A stretch of 64,000 bases of DNA, from contig JARGSG010000202.1 in the NCBI GenBank assembly GCA_030374805.1, positions 124,001 to 188,000 on the forward strand, in the 5' to 3' direction. This document shows, in pieces, positions 39,900-52,840 of the stretch; the stretch's first letter is position 1; the number at the start of each line of letters is the position of its first letter. This DNA is from Gracilaria gracilis (taxonomy: Eukaryota > Rhodophyta > Florideophyceae > Gracilariales > Gracilariaceae). Below the pieces are notes generated by a model. The model had not been told where the DNA came from and made no database searches. It saw only the letters and a list, made by a program, of their open reading frames with translations. A program made the position numbers and the translations under genes.

Positions 39900-42800
39900 T
39901 GATGACGTGCTGTCAAAAGTATTTGAACAGTCCTCTAAGTTGGATGGTATGCTGTCTCGTAATGATGTACGTCGGCATGTACATTACGCTGGGGAAACGA
40001 CGGACGTGATGGATTTTGTTTCATAAATGAAACAACGGACTGGATTCCAGTATAGCGTACACTACTTTCGGTACGTTCGAAGGCGTTCTCAGCATGATGG
40101 ACGTCTTCTAACTGCGCGGTTTCGATATCCACATGATAAGAACAAGTTTCAATCAAGTGTTGTGGTATCTCTTCCAGCATTTGACTCTAACCGCTGGTTG
40201 GTTTCGGTGAATTCTAATCATTCTCACGACCCACAGATGATGAATCAGGCTGCGGTTCTGGAGCGAAAATCCAGAATGACGGGCAGAATGGTCAGACAGT
40301 TTAAGGCCTTCAGAGAAACTGTTAAAGGACGCAGTCAAAGTCACTGGGAGACATTGTTTCTCAAGAGTATCTTCAAACGAGTAGGTACCGTGTTTAATAC
40401 GGAAGGAAAACTCAGGGCTATTCATGATGGTTTTGTCGTTCAGAATGGTTTCCCTTCCAGCTCCAGCACTGCCAATTTCCCGGCTCAGAAAAGCCTGCAG
40501 GTACCGCTACTGTTTGCTTTGAAGGAGAAGCCTGTTCAAGGCACTTTTACTACGCCACCCGCAAATGGAACTAAAACTCCATCTACGCCTTGCGATAGTG
40601 TCAATTTTCTGGAAAATGACGTCGGGAATACATTTCACGTCAGCGAAGTCAAATAGAAAAAGGTAGGGGGCCCTGGGTAGGGCCAGAATGGAATAGGGCA
40701 AAACGAATCTGGTGCTCTAGAGATTCCAGTGGATACCATTGATACCGAAGGCGATATTGTGATACCTGATTCACTGAGCACCGACAACCGAGGAGAACTA
40801 CAGATGTACGATTTGCCGGGGAATAGCGAGGGAGAAGACGCGTCGAAACTCATCGAGAGGTTTATGTTCTCAGATGAGAGCGAAAAGCTTCTTCATGAAA
40901 TGCTGCTTTTCCCGAAGGAATAAGAAACGCGGGATGGGTCTCTCAGCATTAATTCGGAGCGTCAGCCTCCCAGAGAAGAAATGCATGCTCCTGACTGTGA
41001 AACGGAAGAAGAGAAGATGGATGTCGATATTGTGTTCAAGGCAGCTGTCATAGCCTACTTCAAGAGCCTCAAGCTAAATACAGCTGGACAGGAAGTTGTG
41101 AAAGAAGTCAGGTATATATTATAGTGCCTGGGGTACAGGCTGAAGTGTAGGACATCTATAGTTGTAGGTGAAAAATCTACAGCACCAGAACAAGAGAGCG
41201 GGAATGCAGAAGACAAGCGCGTACTTAAGAAATGCATTTTGAAGTGTCGGAAAAGGAGAGCGAAAGAACTATGTGGCTTCTCGTTAACATTGAAAACGTT
41301 AGCTCCCGAAAGTGACGAAGATAGAAGATGCTATGTGGGAGACTTTAGGGAGGCAAGGCATAACCATCTTCTTTCTACGGAACATGGTGGAATCAAACAC
41401 CCTTCACCCGGTATGCGCTCCGAAGCCCTCCACATGACGAACAATTTACACATGAGCATGGGGGACACTGTGAGGTTTTTGTCACACAAGTATGGCGTCC
41501 CGATCAATATCAGATCAGTGCGACAAATGGTGGGTTACAACCGCTCTGTAACCAACCCCAGAGATCTTGAATGTACAAAGCTCCTAGAAACGCTAATGGC
41601 GCTACATGAAGAGGACGCACAGAACAAGTTCTCCTTCAGCTGTGATGGAAAAGGTCGAATGACATTTATCGGCTTCGCTCTGAGCGAGTGGATGGAGGAT
41701 TACAAACGCTACGGGGTTCTACCAGGAGTGTCTGTCGATTGTAAAGCGGTCGCGAATCGGTATGGGCTCCGGCTTTTCAATAATAATTGAAAAGCGAACG
41801 ATGTGTTCACGTTAACATACTTTACGGGATTCATTAGTGGCGAGTCTGAGGAGGACTTTACTGAGATTCTATCGCGCTTTTAGTCAATGATCCCCATATC
41901 ACCAGCGTTGATATCAATGGATCAAAGCACGGCGTGCATCGCAGCAACAGGAAAGGTGTTCGAGATGCCTTTTATATCTCTGGACGAATGGCATCTAAAT
42001 CAAAAGCAGATGTCCAACGCCATTTCCTGGTGCGCAACAATCGGACGGCCAAAATGGTGCGATGACATGTCGCGGGGCCTATTCAATATCAGATGGTCCT
42101 GCTCTCTTTCTTCATTTGCCACCCAACGGGACGAGTTCCAGAACCGATACTTCCGGGGCTTTACCGAGAGGCTCCCCAACTGGTATTCATTTTTGTACAC
42201 TAGACGACCATATTTACCCGTGGCATGCTTCAGGAACGCCGCTGTGCCTCGTCTTTACCTGTTCCAAGGAACAGGGTATACAGAATCGTCCAACGCTGGG
42301 TACAGAGCCTACATCTTGGCGAAAAAGGTCCCCTTCTCTGCTATACCAAACCAATTGAAGTGGTTGACGTCGAAACGATCGGCAGAACGAAACGAATCGC
42401 GTCTACGGTCTATGTTTCCAGCCAGCTCTCGATCCAGATCAATTAGAGATTGCCAACTTCCCCTTCCTCCAGAAATACTCGACTATCTAATTGGAGAGTA
42501 CACCAGCTACTCCCTACCGAAATTTAAGGAGATAAGCGTGGTGTCTTCCAAGAACTAGGTCGTTTCCGCAGCTTGCGTTATACCTGCAACTGAAGTAGAT
42601 TGGCCTGGGCTTTCCGCCGAAGACGAAGCGAGCATGAAATCCGTGGCTATGTTTCAGCTTACATGGAGCATTGATCTCCTCCGTAAGGTTGATTCCCCCC
42701 CTCCACCGGAACGCAGGACATTGAAGGTACGGTTCGGTCGAAAAGATGTGCAGAGCGAAGAATTGGGCAATAGTGAGCTGATGGTATACTGCGACTGCTA

Positions 42801-43598
42801 GAAGACGCGGTCTATGGGCTTTCCGTGCTGCCATATTTTGGGTGTGCGATGGTGTATGGCGAGATTTGCGAACAACAACCAAGTCTCAAGGACGTACTTG
42901 ATGATTACATAGAACTCGAGGCGTTCTTTGACGACTATTGGAGGGCCGACGCACAGGAATTTGACTACCTACACGTTTGTAGTCTCCGCAAGGAAGCCAG
43001 TGTTCTTGATCTTATCGGGTTGTCGGAACAAATGGAGTCAAAAACCGATTCAACAACCCAGCCGTCCAACTAGAAAGATGTAGATTCGTTTCTAAAGCAA
43101 TCCGCAAAGGAAGAGGTGGCAACCTGTGTAGAATGGTCAGATTCTTGTGCACTCTTCGAACAAATCAAACGCGTTACCTACGAGATGGGGCCATACGCGG
43201 TCGACCATTTTCAGAACGTACTGCGAATTTCGATCGATACATACAACAGTGGGCGGCTCCCATCGCTTTCTTTTTTCACCCAGTTCAAGGTTGGCGAAAA
43301 TCCGAAACCGCAGAAAGAAATGTTTCGGTGGGAAAGCAGTTCCTGCGGGGTGGTACAGGCGCCGAATAGGGCTAATTTGAGAGCTTCTAAAAGAAGGAAG
43401 TCTTCCACTGAACGATTCACCGCAAAGAAAGGCAAACCATCCTTCAAAGAAGTTGACGAGGCAGCAAACGGCAATACATCGATTAATGCCTCGCAAGGCT
43501 CCCAGATTAACAGCCAACTCTTGAAAAATCCCTCTGTTCGAGGAGCTGTAACAAGCGCTATTGACAAAGGGCTTCGTATAATTGAAGATATACATTGA
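39900..43598 (+). pseudogene. Mutator-like (MULE) transposase with SWIM finger, decayed
   Basis: Frame 1 from about 39.9 to 42.85 kb reads as a MULE. An N-terminal FAR1/WRKY-GCM1-like DNA-binding region comes first (QYSVHYFRYVRRRSQHDGRL...VSVNSNHSHDP). The transposase core has GVSVDCKAVANRYGLRLF (first Asp), LISMDQSTACIAAT (second Asp), FISLDEWHLNQ and TESSNAGYR. A SWIM zinc finger then reads CDC followed by GFPCCHILGV (42790-42850). Beyond it the frame shifts and a C-terminal tail continues to 43598. Several in-frame stops interrupt it. It lies immediately next to the inner end of the left arm, within the spacer. Terminal inverted repeats and the 9-bp target duplication were not found by eye. 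Confidence 0.75.
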
Positions 43599-43841
43599 CA
43601 TTGGTTAGCATGGACATAGTTTGCTTCTTTGGCACATAATAAGTATTACGTACAACGTCTTTGGAATCCCAGGATAGTGATAACTCATCAATTATGTAAA
43701 GTAGGAGCAGTCACGAGACTGTCAAACACGCTTGATGGGGAGAATTGGGGACAAAGACGTTCGCAGAATGGAGTGAGAAGGGAGGAAGAGGATAAAGAAG
43801 CATTGGTTCATTTGTTAAAGCGCGCCATTACCGACCTTTTG

Positions 43842-44050
43842 ACTTGGCTTTGCCCGGTTGGACGAAGGCGAAACGGAGTTGAACCCCGCTACACGATTGG
43901 GCTCGAGGCTTGATGTGGGGAGGGGGTTGGCCAAGAGCTCAACCTGCTCATAGGCCCCATTTATTAGGGTACCCGATGTTGGACCCCACACTCTGATTCG
44001 AGGGGGGTCCTACGCCGGCTACGTCGTGTCGATTCGGCACTTGCCGCTTT
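43842..44050 (+). repeat. Dispersed repeat family, copy C (longest)
   Basis: Contains both halves seen separately at 20236-20388 and 3641-3731 (reverse strand). It is about 210 bp and noncoding. It may be a MITE or SINE-like sequence; no A- or B-box was recognised. Confidence 0.75.
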
Positions 44051-44995
44051 CTCTCAATTCCTCGGTTTCTACAGAGTTGGTGAGGGATATTCGAAGAATT
44101 TATGGTGCCAAACAAGAAAACAGAATCTCCTAGAAAGTATTCAATTATTAGGTCATTCCTAAAATTCGTAAAACACAAAGAAGTAATTTGCGTGTTTGTG
44201 CTATTGCGTTTCAATGGTCAATCTGAAAACCTAAGAAACGCAACAGTAAGACAGCCACACTACCCCTTTTCTAAGTAAGCGCGTACATTATTCACAGCGT
44301 CTGATATGGTGCCAGTTGCGTCGTCTTCAAAACTATTCTCCACATTTTTCGTTAATCTCCGCTTCGCAATGGCAATCAGATCAACTATCATTCTCATTGG
44401 CATGCTTTCTCGATCCCTGCCGTATCTTTCAAAGCTTTCTGTACATGAAAGACGCATTCGACAGCAAAGCATCAGACGAAGGGCCTTTTGAATACCAAAC
44501 ACTTCTCCTTTTGCACACCTATTTCAATCTAGCTGTGATGCGTCATTGATTACTTTATGCAGATTAGATCATGAAGTATTTTCAAATTTGCTGAATGCTT
44601 TTTAACCTCTGTACAACATGTATGCTCTATACGAATCAGATCGAAGAATCAAAATCAAACGATCATCTTCAAAATTACGACCACAGTCACTTTTTGCGTG
44701 CCATGCGCTTGGTCTTTTTCTGTCGCATACGCAAAAAAAGGTTCTACCATGGCACTATCACATATTCGGATGCACCGTGAGTGTAATGTCTCTTTTTCTT
44801 CGATTTGTAAGGAGGATTGTCGTGAAACTGATATGTAATAGTAAAGAAGCCAAGATTTTGATGCCTTTGGCCAAATATTTTCGAATATTTAAGTCGCAAC
44901 TTTTATCTTTCTACTCTACCCTTGAAAAAGTGTACTGCTTTGCTGATATACTTAAAATTAAACTGCAGTGCAGTGGGTAAATACTGGAGCAAAGG
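44051..44995. other. Spacer, no recognised gene
   Basis: AT-rich sequence with short ORFs (for example 44260-44502 minus) that show no known motif. It may be the upstream part of the DDE element at 44996. Confidence 0.35.
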
Positions 44996-45208
44996 TTGTT
45001 CTATAATCGATGGAAATACGATCATTATGTTGGAAACACATTAAAATTTGCACCAAACAGCGCCATCATATGCTGCGGGATAATTGCCCCGGGTTCAATG
45101 CACGACTCAACGATTGCGGAGATTACTGGGGTTGATGGTAGATTAGGGGAGGCCTACAGAGCATTTGGAGGGGTGTGCGAAATTGACTCGTCGTTTGGAC
45201 GGGCTTGA
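44996..45208 (+). pseudogene. DDE_Tnp_4-like transposase fragment
   Basis: Reads YNRWKYDHYVGNTLKFAPNS...GIIAPGSMHDSTIAEITG...GGVCEIDSSFGRA. This is the pattern of the middle of ISL2EU/Harbinger-type transposases (Y-gwk-dHyv ... apGs-HDS-ia ... D--f). Sequence after 45208 is degenerate. It differs from the pair at 47.7-51.0 kb, so it is probably a separate family. Confidence 0.6.
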
Positions 45209-45783
45209 CATCTATACTGACAGACGTGTAGAAGACGAGAATGGAGAAAGAATTATACTTGGGGAGCCGGCCACATCTTTGAGGCAAATTGCAGAATGGG
45301 GAATGTGGGCTTTTCGATCCTGTTTCCCTTGAGTTGAAGATAGAATCAGGTGGTAAGACAGAGGGGAAAGAAAGTTGTGGGCTTTGTCTTGTGTTTTGCT
45401 ATTCAATTTTCGAACATGGACAGTAGGTCTAAATCAGGTACGGTCGACGTTCAGCCAACGTCTACAAGGTGACATTACTTTCTTATTTCCATCTTACTGG
45501 TAAGGATGGCTCAAAAATACAAACTGCAGAAACTATATACTTGTTTCAGCTAGGCGGGGGGATCTCTGGAGTTACCGCCGTTTCTCTGTTTTTGATGAGT
45601 CCCCATCGTGACCATCATCATCATTCCCATAAAGCGTTCATATCGCTTCAACTCACGCTCTTCCCGCTGAACTTACCGATCCTGGCGCTGTGGTTCTAGA
45701 ACCCTCTCACACTCTTCTCGTTTGGCCTCGCGCTCTTCGCGCCGGGATTCTATTTCTGGTTGCGATTTGCGATACTCTTTCTC

Positions 45784-46521
45784 CTACCCCATACTCATCT
45801 TCAAAATATCCATCAAGTCATCCCTCCCACGACGTGTACGAGCACGAATTAGCTGCTTAAGGCTGAGGTTATGAGCATCTTGCTTTGCAAAACCAGCAAT
45901 TAGGCCTGTTGCAACAATTGAATATCTTGGATCTTCCTCCTGTTGCGTTTCTACAGCATCATCTATCTCTGTATCACTCCCGCCATCTGCTCCACTCTCT
46001 TCTTCTAGTTCTGGTTCATCGGTCCCATCGGTGACGTCGGCTTTATGTTTGATCAGTTCATTGATCCGTTTTGCCTCTTTTACATCTACAGGGCAAACGA
46101 GCGAACCTGTAGGAGCTTTTGTGCGATGCAACACGGAAAACTTGCGCCGTAAAGACTCTGTACTTCTCTGGCTTTCCGTAAATGTTTCCGAATGCTCTCG
46201 CGTTACAGCATCCCACTCTTACGGTCCAATCGAGAGAAGCCTATCCATGATTCCAAGAAAGTTTAGAGACTCTGCCCATGTAAATGTATACCCTCGTGTG
46301 TTCTTTGAGGTTTTCTTCTTTTTGCTTCGTCTTCTGAGTGCGCTTGGCGGCGCCGCGAGGCGTAGAGTTGGTAAAGATGCTCCGGCCGGCCTACCATGCA
46401 CATTTTTCCTACTACGCGTTTGCCTTTGCACATGGGGCTGTAACACGGCATGATGCATAGTCGGAACGAATGGTGGCAGAGTTGGCAGTAGGGCAGACTC
46501 AGATTCATTGTGGGGAGACAA
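45784..46521 (-). pseudogene. Myb/SANT-like DNA-binding protein with one in-frame stop
   Basis: Minus-strand frame with a basic Ser/Arg N-terminus, then GYTFTWAESLNFLGIMDRLLSIGP, an in-frame TAA, EWDAVTREHSETFTES, and STESLRRKFSVLHRTKAPTG followed by CPVDVKEAKRINELI. The order W-E-l-l---lPiG--eW--V, R--eSLRrKF--L---kaPTG---CP--v--Ak-I matches a Myb/SANT-like domain common in protists, plants and oomycetes. An acidic tail follows (EPELEEESGADGG). Such proteins often accompany Harbinger-type transposases, fitting the fragment at 44996. One TAA splits the domain. Confidence 0.65.
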
Positions 46522-47690
46522 CGGATGGCCCGAAAGATTTTGTGGTGGCTGCTGACGCGGGTGACCTCCCTGACGGTCATAATGTAGGCGTAGAGAGGGT
46601 CGGGAACCATGAGCAGGTATGTGTCAAAATTGTGCTACGGTTGTTGGCATAACACGTGAGATCGAAGTAGGATCATATCTAGTCCGAAAAGATGGAGGGT
46701 TTGTGAGTGTAGGCTCGTTCTCCGTATCCGGATGCAACTCGCTGAAAGGAATGAATGGATGAACGTCGGACGGTGTTCGTGGTTGTCTGTCGGAGACCGT
46801 ATTGGAGAGAGTTCCGAAGAAATGTTTTAACGGCAACCAAAACGCCTTAAAGAAAGGTAGGGACGCAACGGTTTGGGACCCTGGTGGTGTTGATACAGTA
46901 GCGATTCAATCCAAGCAAAGTCTCATGGTTTCGCAAAGTGCAGTCGATTACACACTCGAGCGCATGCAGAGGAGCGAGTCCCTCCACCGAAGCGACCGAA
47001 GCGAAAGCTACATTCATTTCTGGAGAGAAAATGGCTCAGAGATGATCGTTTGTGCTAGGAGCACTTTCACTTCTACGGGCGGGGAGCGCAGAGCCAGTTG
47101 GACGCACAGCATAACTCTGGAGGCACAAATCGTAACGATTTGTGCCGAGAAAAAAGATGTTTTGGGTTTTCAAGAATGACCCATTGTGTGTACACGTTAA
47201 ATCAAATAATCTAGATTTAGCCAGAGCAACTATTCAAAAAAATGGCGCAAACACAGTAAGTCTACAATAATGTTAACCAATATATGCGGAGAAACTTTAG
47301 AATTGCAAAACAAAACCGGTATTCTACTAGTGAATACGTAAAGAGTTTGGGCAGAAATGTAGATGGAACCCATAAAAACGAATACATTATTGTAGAGACC
47401 GACAAAAAGCGCAATTCTTTAATAAATGTGTAGCAACTTGCTCTTACGGAGCCAAGGTGTCGTCATCAGAGCAAGCCCCTCCAAACCTCGTATCGAATCG
47501 CATTCGCTTCTTCTTGCGATACTTCCTTTGGACCTCCCTGCGTTTTGATGCCATTGATTCACGAATATGATACAAACGATTTTTTGTACGAGTACAAGTC
47601 TCAAGATCCTTTTCATGTAGCGGGTATCATCGTAAATTTAAATTATTTAAAGCCACTGCAAATTAAAAATATATATCATATAGCTTCTTT
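46522..47690. other. Spacer, no recognised gene
   Basis: Short ORFs only (46802-47179 plus is the longest, 125 codons, no motif). An AT-rich stretch lies at 47200-47420. Confidence 0.35.
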
Positions 47691-48292
47691 CTATATCACC
47701 ACTTGACTGCCAAAATTCCCCCTAATCGTATTTAACCGTCCAAAACAGTTTTCTACAGGAACTCCGTCTGATGAGATTTTTCTGGTTCGGACAGTGTCTT
47801 CAGCTGATAGAGTCCTATTTGGAGGCTTTCGTGTTAGGTGAAGAAGAAGAACATATTGTTTACCACCCTGATACTCTTTTTCCACTACCACCGCCCATTG
47901 GCTTTCATAATGATCTATAAGCTCATCAATATCAATTATATTCTTCTCGTTCTCCCTCTTGGTTAACGCCGTCTAATGAAATTCAATATTTCCATAAAAT
48001 AATCTACATCTGCTTTTGAGCGGTGGAAATGATCTGTAAAACCAAGAGCCATACCATTTGAAATAACAGAAGCTTTAGTTTTGAAACCGTATGATTTATT
48101 TTTACCACTGTAGTGAACTTTTCCTTCCGCCATATTTCCGCTCGGACGATTTGCTTGTTGAAAGAATACATGGGTTGCATAACGAGCATATTTGTAATTC
48201 TTAAAATTCTTATTCACTCCAATGAGCCTCCCAACGCTATACTTCTTATCCAGGTCGTAGACAAATATTTGCGATATAGATTCAGAAATCAA
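47691..48292 (-). pseudogene. DDE_Tnp_4-like transposase remnant, inverted copy
   Basis: Minus strand reads EGKVHYSGKNKSYGFKTKASVISNGMALGFTDHF (48050-48150) and RKISSDGVPVENCFGRL (about 47750). These correspond to the KlYGYKVEVSVLPN and SSDR-i-eNyFGRl motifs of the plus-strand copy at 49747-51025. It is 3' truncated and frameshifted. Confidence 0.65.
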
Positions 48293-49746
48293 AATAAAAA
48301 AATCTTACAATCATTGTTTCGGATGTAGTACCTTTAATTCTGAACATCCTGCCTGGAAAATTCGATGAACCTCCATTCATAATTACGACCAGTGTCATGA
48401 AGAGAATGTCTTTTGGGGTGTTTGTATAGCGGCGTCCTCGTGCGGAGTTTCATAGGTGGCGTACATTAGTTTCAATTCCGTTTCAGGGAGCATCCAATTC
48501 TTTCGAAGTAGAGTTCGACATTTGTAAAATTATTTTTCAACCTCCATCGTGAAGGAACGAGTCGTAGATGAAAGAATCAGAGTCGGTTTCTTCATCGCTG
48601 TCCGACACGTTTAGCTCTGAATGACAACGCTTTTGTTCCGCCTCTCGAGCCAGACGAGAATCTGTAAGAAATTCCAATGTGGTACAACAGAAAGAGTTGT
48701 ATCCAATTGGGTAGTTCGTGTGGACGCGGGGCTAGGAAGCGCGCGAGGGCTCGACCTAGAAAACAGGATAGAGGACGCCGATTGGTATGTGGCAGCACCG
48801 ACCACTGAATGCGCGAGATACCTGGCTGGGTAGCCGTATCCGTTAGGTAGGTCCGGAGTACGGCGCACGGCGAGATAGTAAAGTCTGAAAGGATCTAGCT
48901 AGACCACTAAGTTAACTGCAGAAACTGAGCGGTCTTAGAGTTAGCCAGAAGGTGCTTGACTTTACAATCTAGTGGCGAGGGAGCGCCCCAATCACCTTAA
49001 GGGTGAGTGGGGCTCAACCTCCAGCGTGGCACCCACTTTTATTACGTTGAGGTGCCACCCTAATGGTGCACCTCTCTAAAATATCTACCAGTTTTAGTAA
49101 CTATATTAGCTATTCTATATGGCTATTTCTACAGTTAGATTTCTGATTAGCAACCCACGTGGCACACTCTTCCATGGTACTCAACCACCAATTGGGCGCC
49201 TCCCACTGTACTACATTCAACGCAGTGCAAGTATCTGCTGATGACAACGGAGGGCGTTGAGGCATATTGTGTCGACGAAAATTGTGCTGGTATGTTTTAG
49301 ATTCGGCTGGGGGAAGAGTTACAGGATTTTAAGGGAGTGGGACGTCTCCGGTTTGGTATTGTTTAATGAAAGCTTTATATACGCAATGACTACGTCTTTG
49401 CTATTTTTCGGACAGTCTTCCAGACTTCTGTGCTTGTGAATGCGTTTTGAGCGCCTCAATTGAATTTGAATTGCGTTCACAACGTGGGCGATCATCGAAT
49501 TCCTTTTGTTTCACACATTGTTGTAGAATTCAGAAACTAAGTTATGACTGAATTCACTGGTAGGACCAGCATTGGTTTAACAATACGTACTGTAACTAAG
49601 TTGTATTTAATTAACAGCGTAGAAGCTCTAGTAAGACCGCAAAAACGTTTCAATTATGCAAAGACTCAGGAGTTTCCAAAAACACTTGATCCTTCCTCTG
49701 GATAGTGTTTATACCCATTCAGACACCCAATTGACCCAAGAAAAGC
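48293..49746. other. Spacer between the two DDE_Tnp_4-like copies
   Basis: No recognised gene. The G/C-richer part (48800-49080) has a compact, structured look (TGGCACCCAC...GGTGCCACCC inverted motif near 49026-49062) and could be a SINE or MITE remnant. The remainder is AT-rich. Confidence 0.35.
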
Positions 49747-51025
49747 ATGGCTCTTTCTCGGGATGCAACTCCAGCCGCACTGTGTATGCTAGCTGACAGA
49801 GTAGCAGAGCGCGCTGCAGATATATCAAAATACTTTCAACCCGATAAAGGCATTAATAAACAACCAGATTCTGCTTTCCGTTTTTTTATATCTTCTACAA
49901 AAAAACAAGCGCAATGCCAGCATTCGTAGCATAACCAACTTCTCTAACGTTGAGCTTGTAAAATTTTTTGGCTTTCTGGTGGGGCACATTAATACAAAAT
50001 GGATCGTTGGACGCGATAAAACAGGCAAATATGGTGCTAAAAATAATTTTTTACTATATTATCTGTGTTAAAGCAAGCCGATCAATGGAATTATATGGGT
50101 AGTATTTTTGGAATAAAAGGCCCGAATTTTGATAAAATGGTAGTCTCGTTTGCCCAAATGTTAGCTATGTATGCATATAAACGATTTTGAAAGATCCCAC
50201 TGAGAAAAACACTATCGAGCTCTTCAATGAAAAGGAAAAACAGTTTGAAATTTATCCGTAAGCATTATACGCTACGGATGTCACTATCCAGCAAAAAAAC
50301 TGGCCCTCTGGAAATCTACAAATAGCAAAACTGTATTATAGCGAAAAGCAGTGGTTCTCGTGTACAAAGTTGAAGTAATCGTATTACCGAATGTTATTGC
50401 TAAGGACTGTGTCGCACCTGTGCGTGGGTCAATTGCCGATATAGATCTGTTAATTCGCAATTTGCAGCATCATCAGGACTCACCACGAAAGAGGGATGAT
50501 GAAAAAACTATATTGGATGAGGAACTGTATTTCAAAAAGTATCCCGGTACCTGGGCGTTAGTTCTGGACAAGGGTTATCAAGGGAATATAGAAATGCTGC
50601 GCGCAATTCACTCAAAAAAGAAGCTCCGAAATGTCATGCTCACAATTCAAGGGCGACAGTAGAAAAAGGACGTGTCAAGTGATAGAATTATCGCTAAGAA
50701 CTACTTCGGACGCTGCTGTTCTTTCTGGGCCGTTGTGTCGTCAAAATATCGATGGAAGGAAGAGAACTATGATTATTTTTTCCATTTCGCGCTGTCGCTT
50801 ACTAATATGCATGCAAAATGGGATCTCCTACGTGCAGAGGATGGTGAATTCTACGAAAAGTATAAGGCTCGACTTTATTCTATAGGATCTGATATTGTTA
50901 ATAGACATCGTAACGCACAACAATTGTACCGTGAGCGCAAGAAGCGGCGCCTTGATGTATACTTCCGTTCCATGGCCACTTCACACACCAATTACCCAGA
51001 CTGTGACCCTTATGACCTGCCATAA
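49747..51025 (+). pseudogene. DDE_Tnp_4-like transposase, decayed
   Basis: An interrupted reading shows VELVKFFGFLVGHINTKW (about 49955), ATDVTIQQKNWPSG (about 50275), VYKVEVIVLPNVIAKD with GSIADIDLL (50360-50455) and WALVLDKGYQG. These are followed by SSDRIIAKNYFGRCCSFWAVVSSKYRW and a C-terminal RKKRR stretch. It is typical of the ISL2EU-like transposases common in oomycetes and other protists. A TAG at 50660 and other stops break it. The inverted partner is at 47691-48292. Confidence 0.7.
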
Positions 51026-51957
51026 CCTTTGCGTTCACACATAAGAGTTTAGTAAAATGATCTTTGATTCCGCCTCCATGTCTGCCAGTACTGCCCACCT
51101 TCGCCTTTTGTCACGGGGTGGTGAGAGTGCTGCGTTCGGGCTGGGGTCGCAAGCGGTGGTGTCGAGATTGGCAGCGCAGCGCCTCAACGCACAGGACGGA
51201 TTTGTGTGGTATTCTACTGACGACTGTAGAGACCTATCGATACAACCGAAAATGGCGAAAACACACAACAACCACCGCACGAGCCAGCATAGCCTTGCGA
51301 GCTACTAGTCCTAGAAGCCTAGAGAGAGGATGGGAGAAGAGAGAAGGCAGGTCAAACTTGCAAGCACGACCGGGCTCAAAAGATCGAAGATCAGGTAGCC
51401 GATCTTCGCAAGAGAGCGCGCTGGAGTAATAGACGCCCACGTGGAGAAAGTTCTTAGCCAACTAGAAAATAGGCAATCTCAACAGATAGAGGTCGTCTGC
51501 GAGCAAGCTATCACCCGGGGGACCGTCAGGGATCCCGGTGAAATAGGGCTTACGACGTTATGTCGAAAAGAACTACCTCACGAAGACTAATGTGGGCTCG
51601 TTGTCCTCAGTTTACTTCTGCCATGAGCAGAAGCTAGTCTAGGTACCAGCGGGGACTCCACCTAATTAAATATAATTAGAAGAACACTACGGCAGTTGGG
51701 GGCCAGTATAACCACGTAGGTACTGGGCAGAAGCCAACTATTCTAGTATAGCATCCACCTGAGAGGGTTACTCTCACGCGCATCTAGAGTTAGACTTCTT
51801 ACAGTGCCACTAGGTATACGCAGCCTTTGCGACTCAGATGAACGCTCGGTCTTCTCGACAAGATTGCCCCCAAATACAACAATTTGACTGCGGCGACAGC
51901 AGCCTCAAGAACGACTAATACGGGGAAAACGGTGTGCTCAATAAGAGTTAATGGTTC
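51026..51957. other. Spacer, no recognised gene
   Basis: No ORF with a known domain. The sequence is unique-looking and moderately GC-rich. Confidence 0.35.
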
Positions 51958-52620
51958 TGTGTAGGATAAGACGACGGCGGTAGCGGCAGCTTAAGGCTTG
52001 ATTAATATGGGTCATGCTGTGCCAGAAGCGGTGGCGACGGCGGGGGAGCACTGTAAGTGGTGTCGTACTATGCGAGGTGGCACGGATGTCGGCAGCTACA
52101 GTGGTGGCACCGAGATGGAGGATGCTCTGTGACCCTTGTTCCAAGAGCCATGGCGGCTCGAAAGATTAACGACGGCTGTCGCGCCGAAAGCGGCGGTGGC
52201 GAAAAGCAACGATTGTTTTGGTGCCGAAAATGGTGGCGGCGACAAGCTGCAACGGTCGTGATAACGATGGTGGCCGAAAAAACAAACAGCGAGGGTGGTA
52301 GGGGCGACAGCGGCGGCGACGAGAGGGTAGAGTATGTGTGGCGTTTGGGCAGCAGGTAAGGCGGCCGGACAAGCAAAGACGGTGGTTGCAGGGACAGCGG
52401 CGGCGTCAAGAGGAAGGGGGCTTGGTGGGCTTTGCTAGCGGACGCATATTGGAGAAGACAGGCAGCGACCGTGAGAGCGTCGACAGCCACGACAGCAAGA
52501 AAGACTGGTGTATGCGGTGAAAGCGGGGGTGGCAGGAGAGACAAGGGTGGGTGGCGTCTGCGGCGGCGGCGGGAGGGACAATTATTGGCGGGGAAATCGG
52601 CAACGGCGAGGGCAGCGTCG
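51958..52620. repeat. GGC-rich degenerate low-complexity tract
   Basis: Irregular repeats of GGCGGC(G/A)AC and GGTGGC-type trinucleotides through most of the span, abutting the inner end of the right arm. Long ORFs in both strands here result from composition. Confidence 0.6.
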
Positions 52621-52633
52621 GTGTTATCGGAAT

Positions 52634-52840
52634 GCTAGTTTTGGTGTCAAAAATGACCGAATTAAAACGATCGAAAAACCGTTGAATTTATCCAAATTTG
52701 GATGTGTTTAATTTCCGAAAATATTTCCACATTTCCACTTGTGCTAGTTTTCGTGGAAAGAATCATTCATGAATATTTCCATCATTGCTAGTTTGGATGG
52801 AAGACAAACTAGCATGTTACTTCCGTTCATGCTAGTTTCC
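52634..52840. repeat. Subterminal AACTAGC repeats, right arm
   Basis: Five AACTAGC/GCTAGTT copies matching those of the left arm. They lie directly inside the abrupt end of homology at about 52622. Confidence 0.7.

Noticed and set aside
48800-49080. Structured GC-rich segment as a tRNA or rRNA gene
   Set aside because: I could not fit a cloverleaf or known rRNA segment; at most a small repeat remnant.
51958-52620. Basic and Ser-rich ORFs in the GGC tract
   Set aside because: They are explained by GGC/GAC low complexity, with no conservation or motif.
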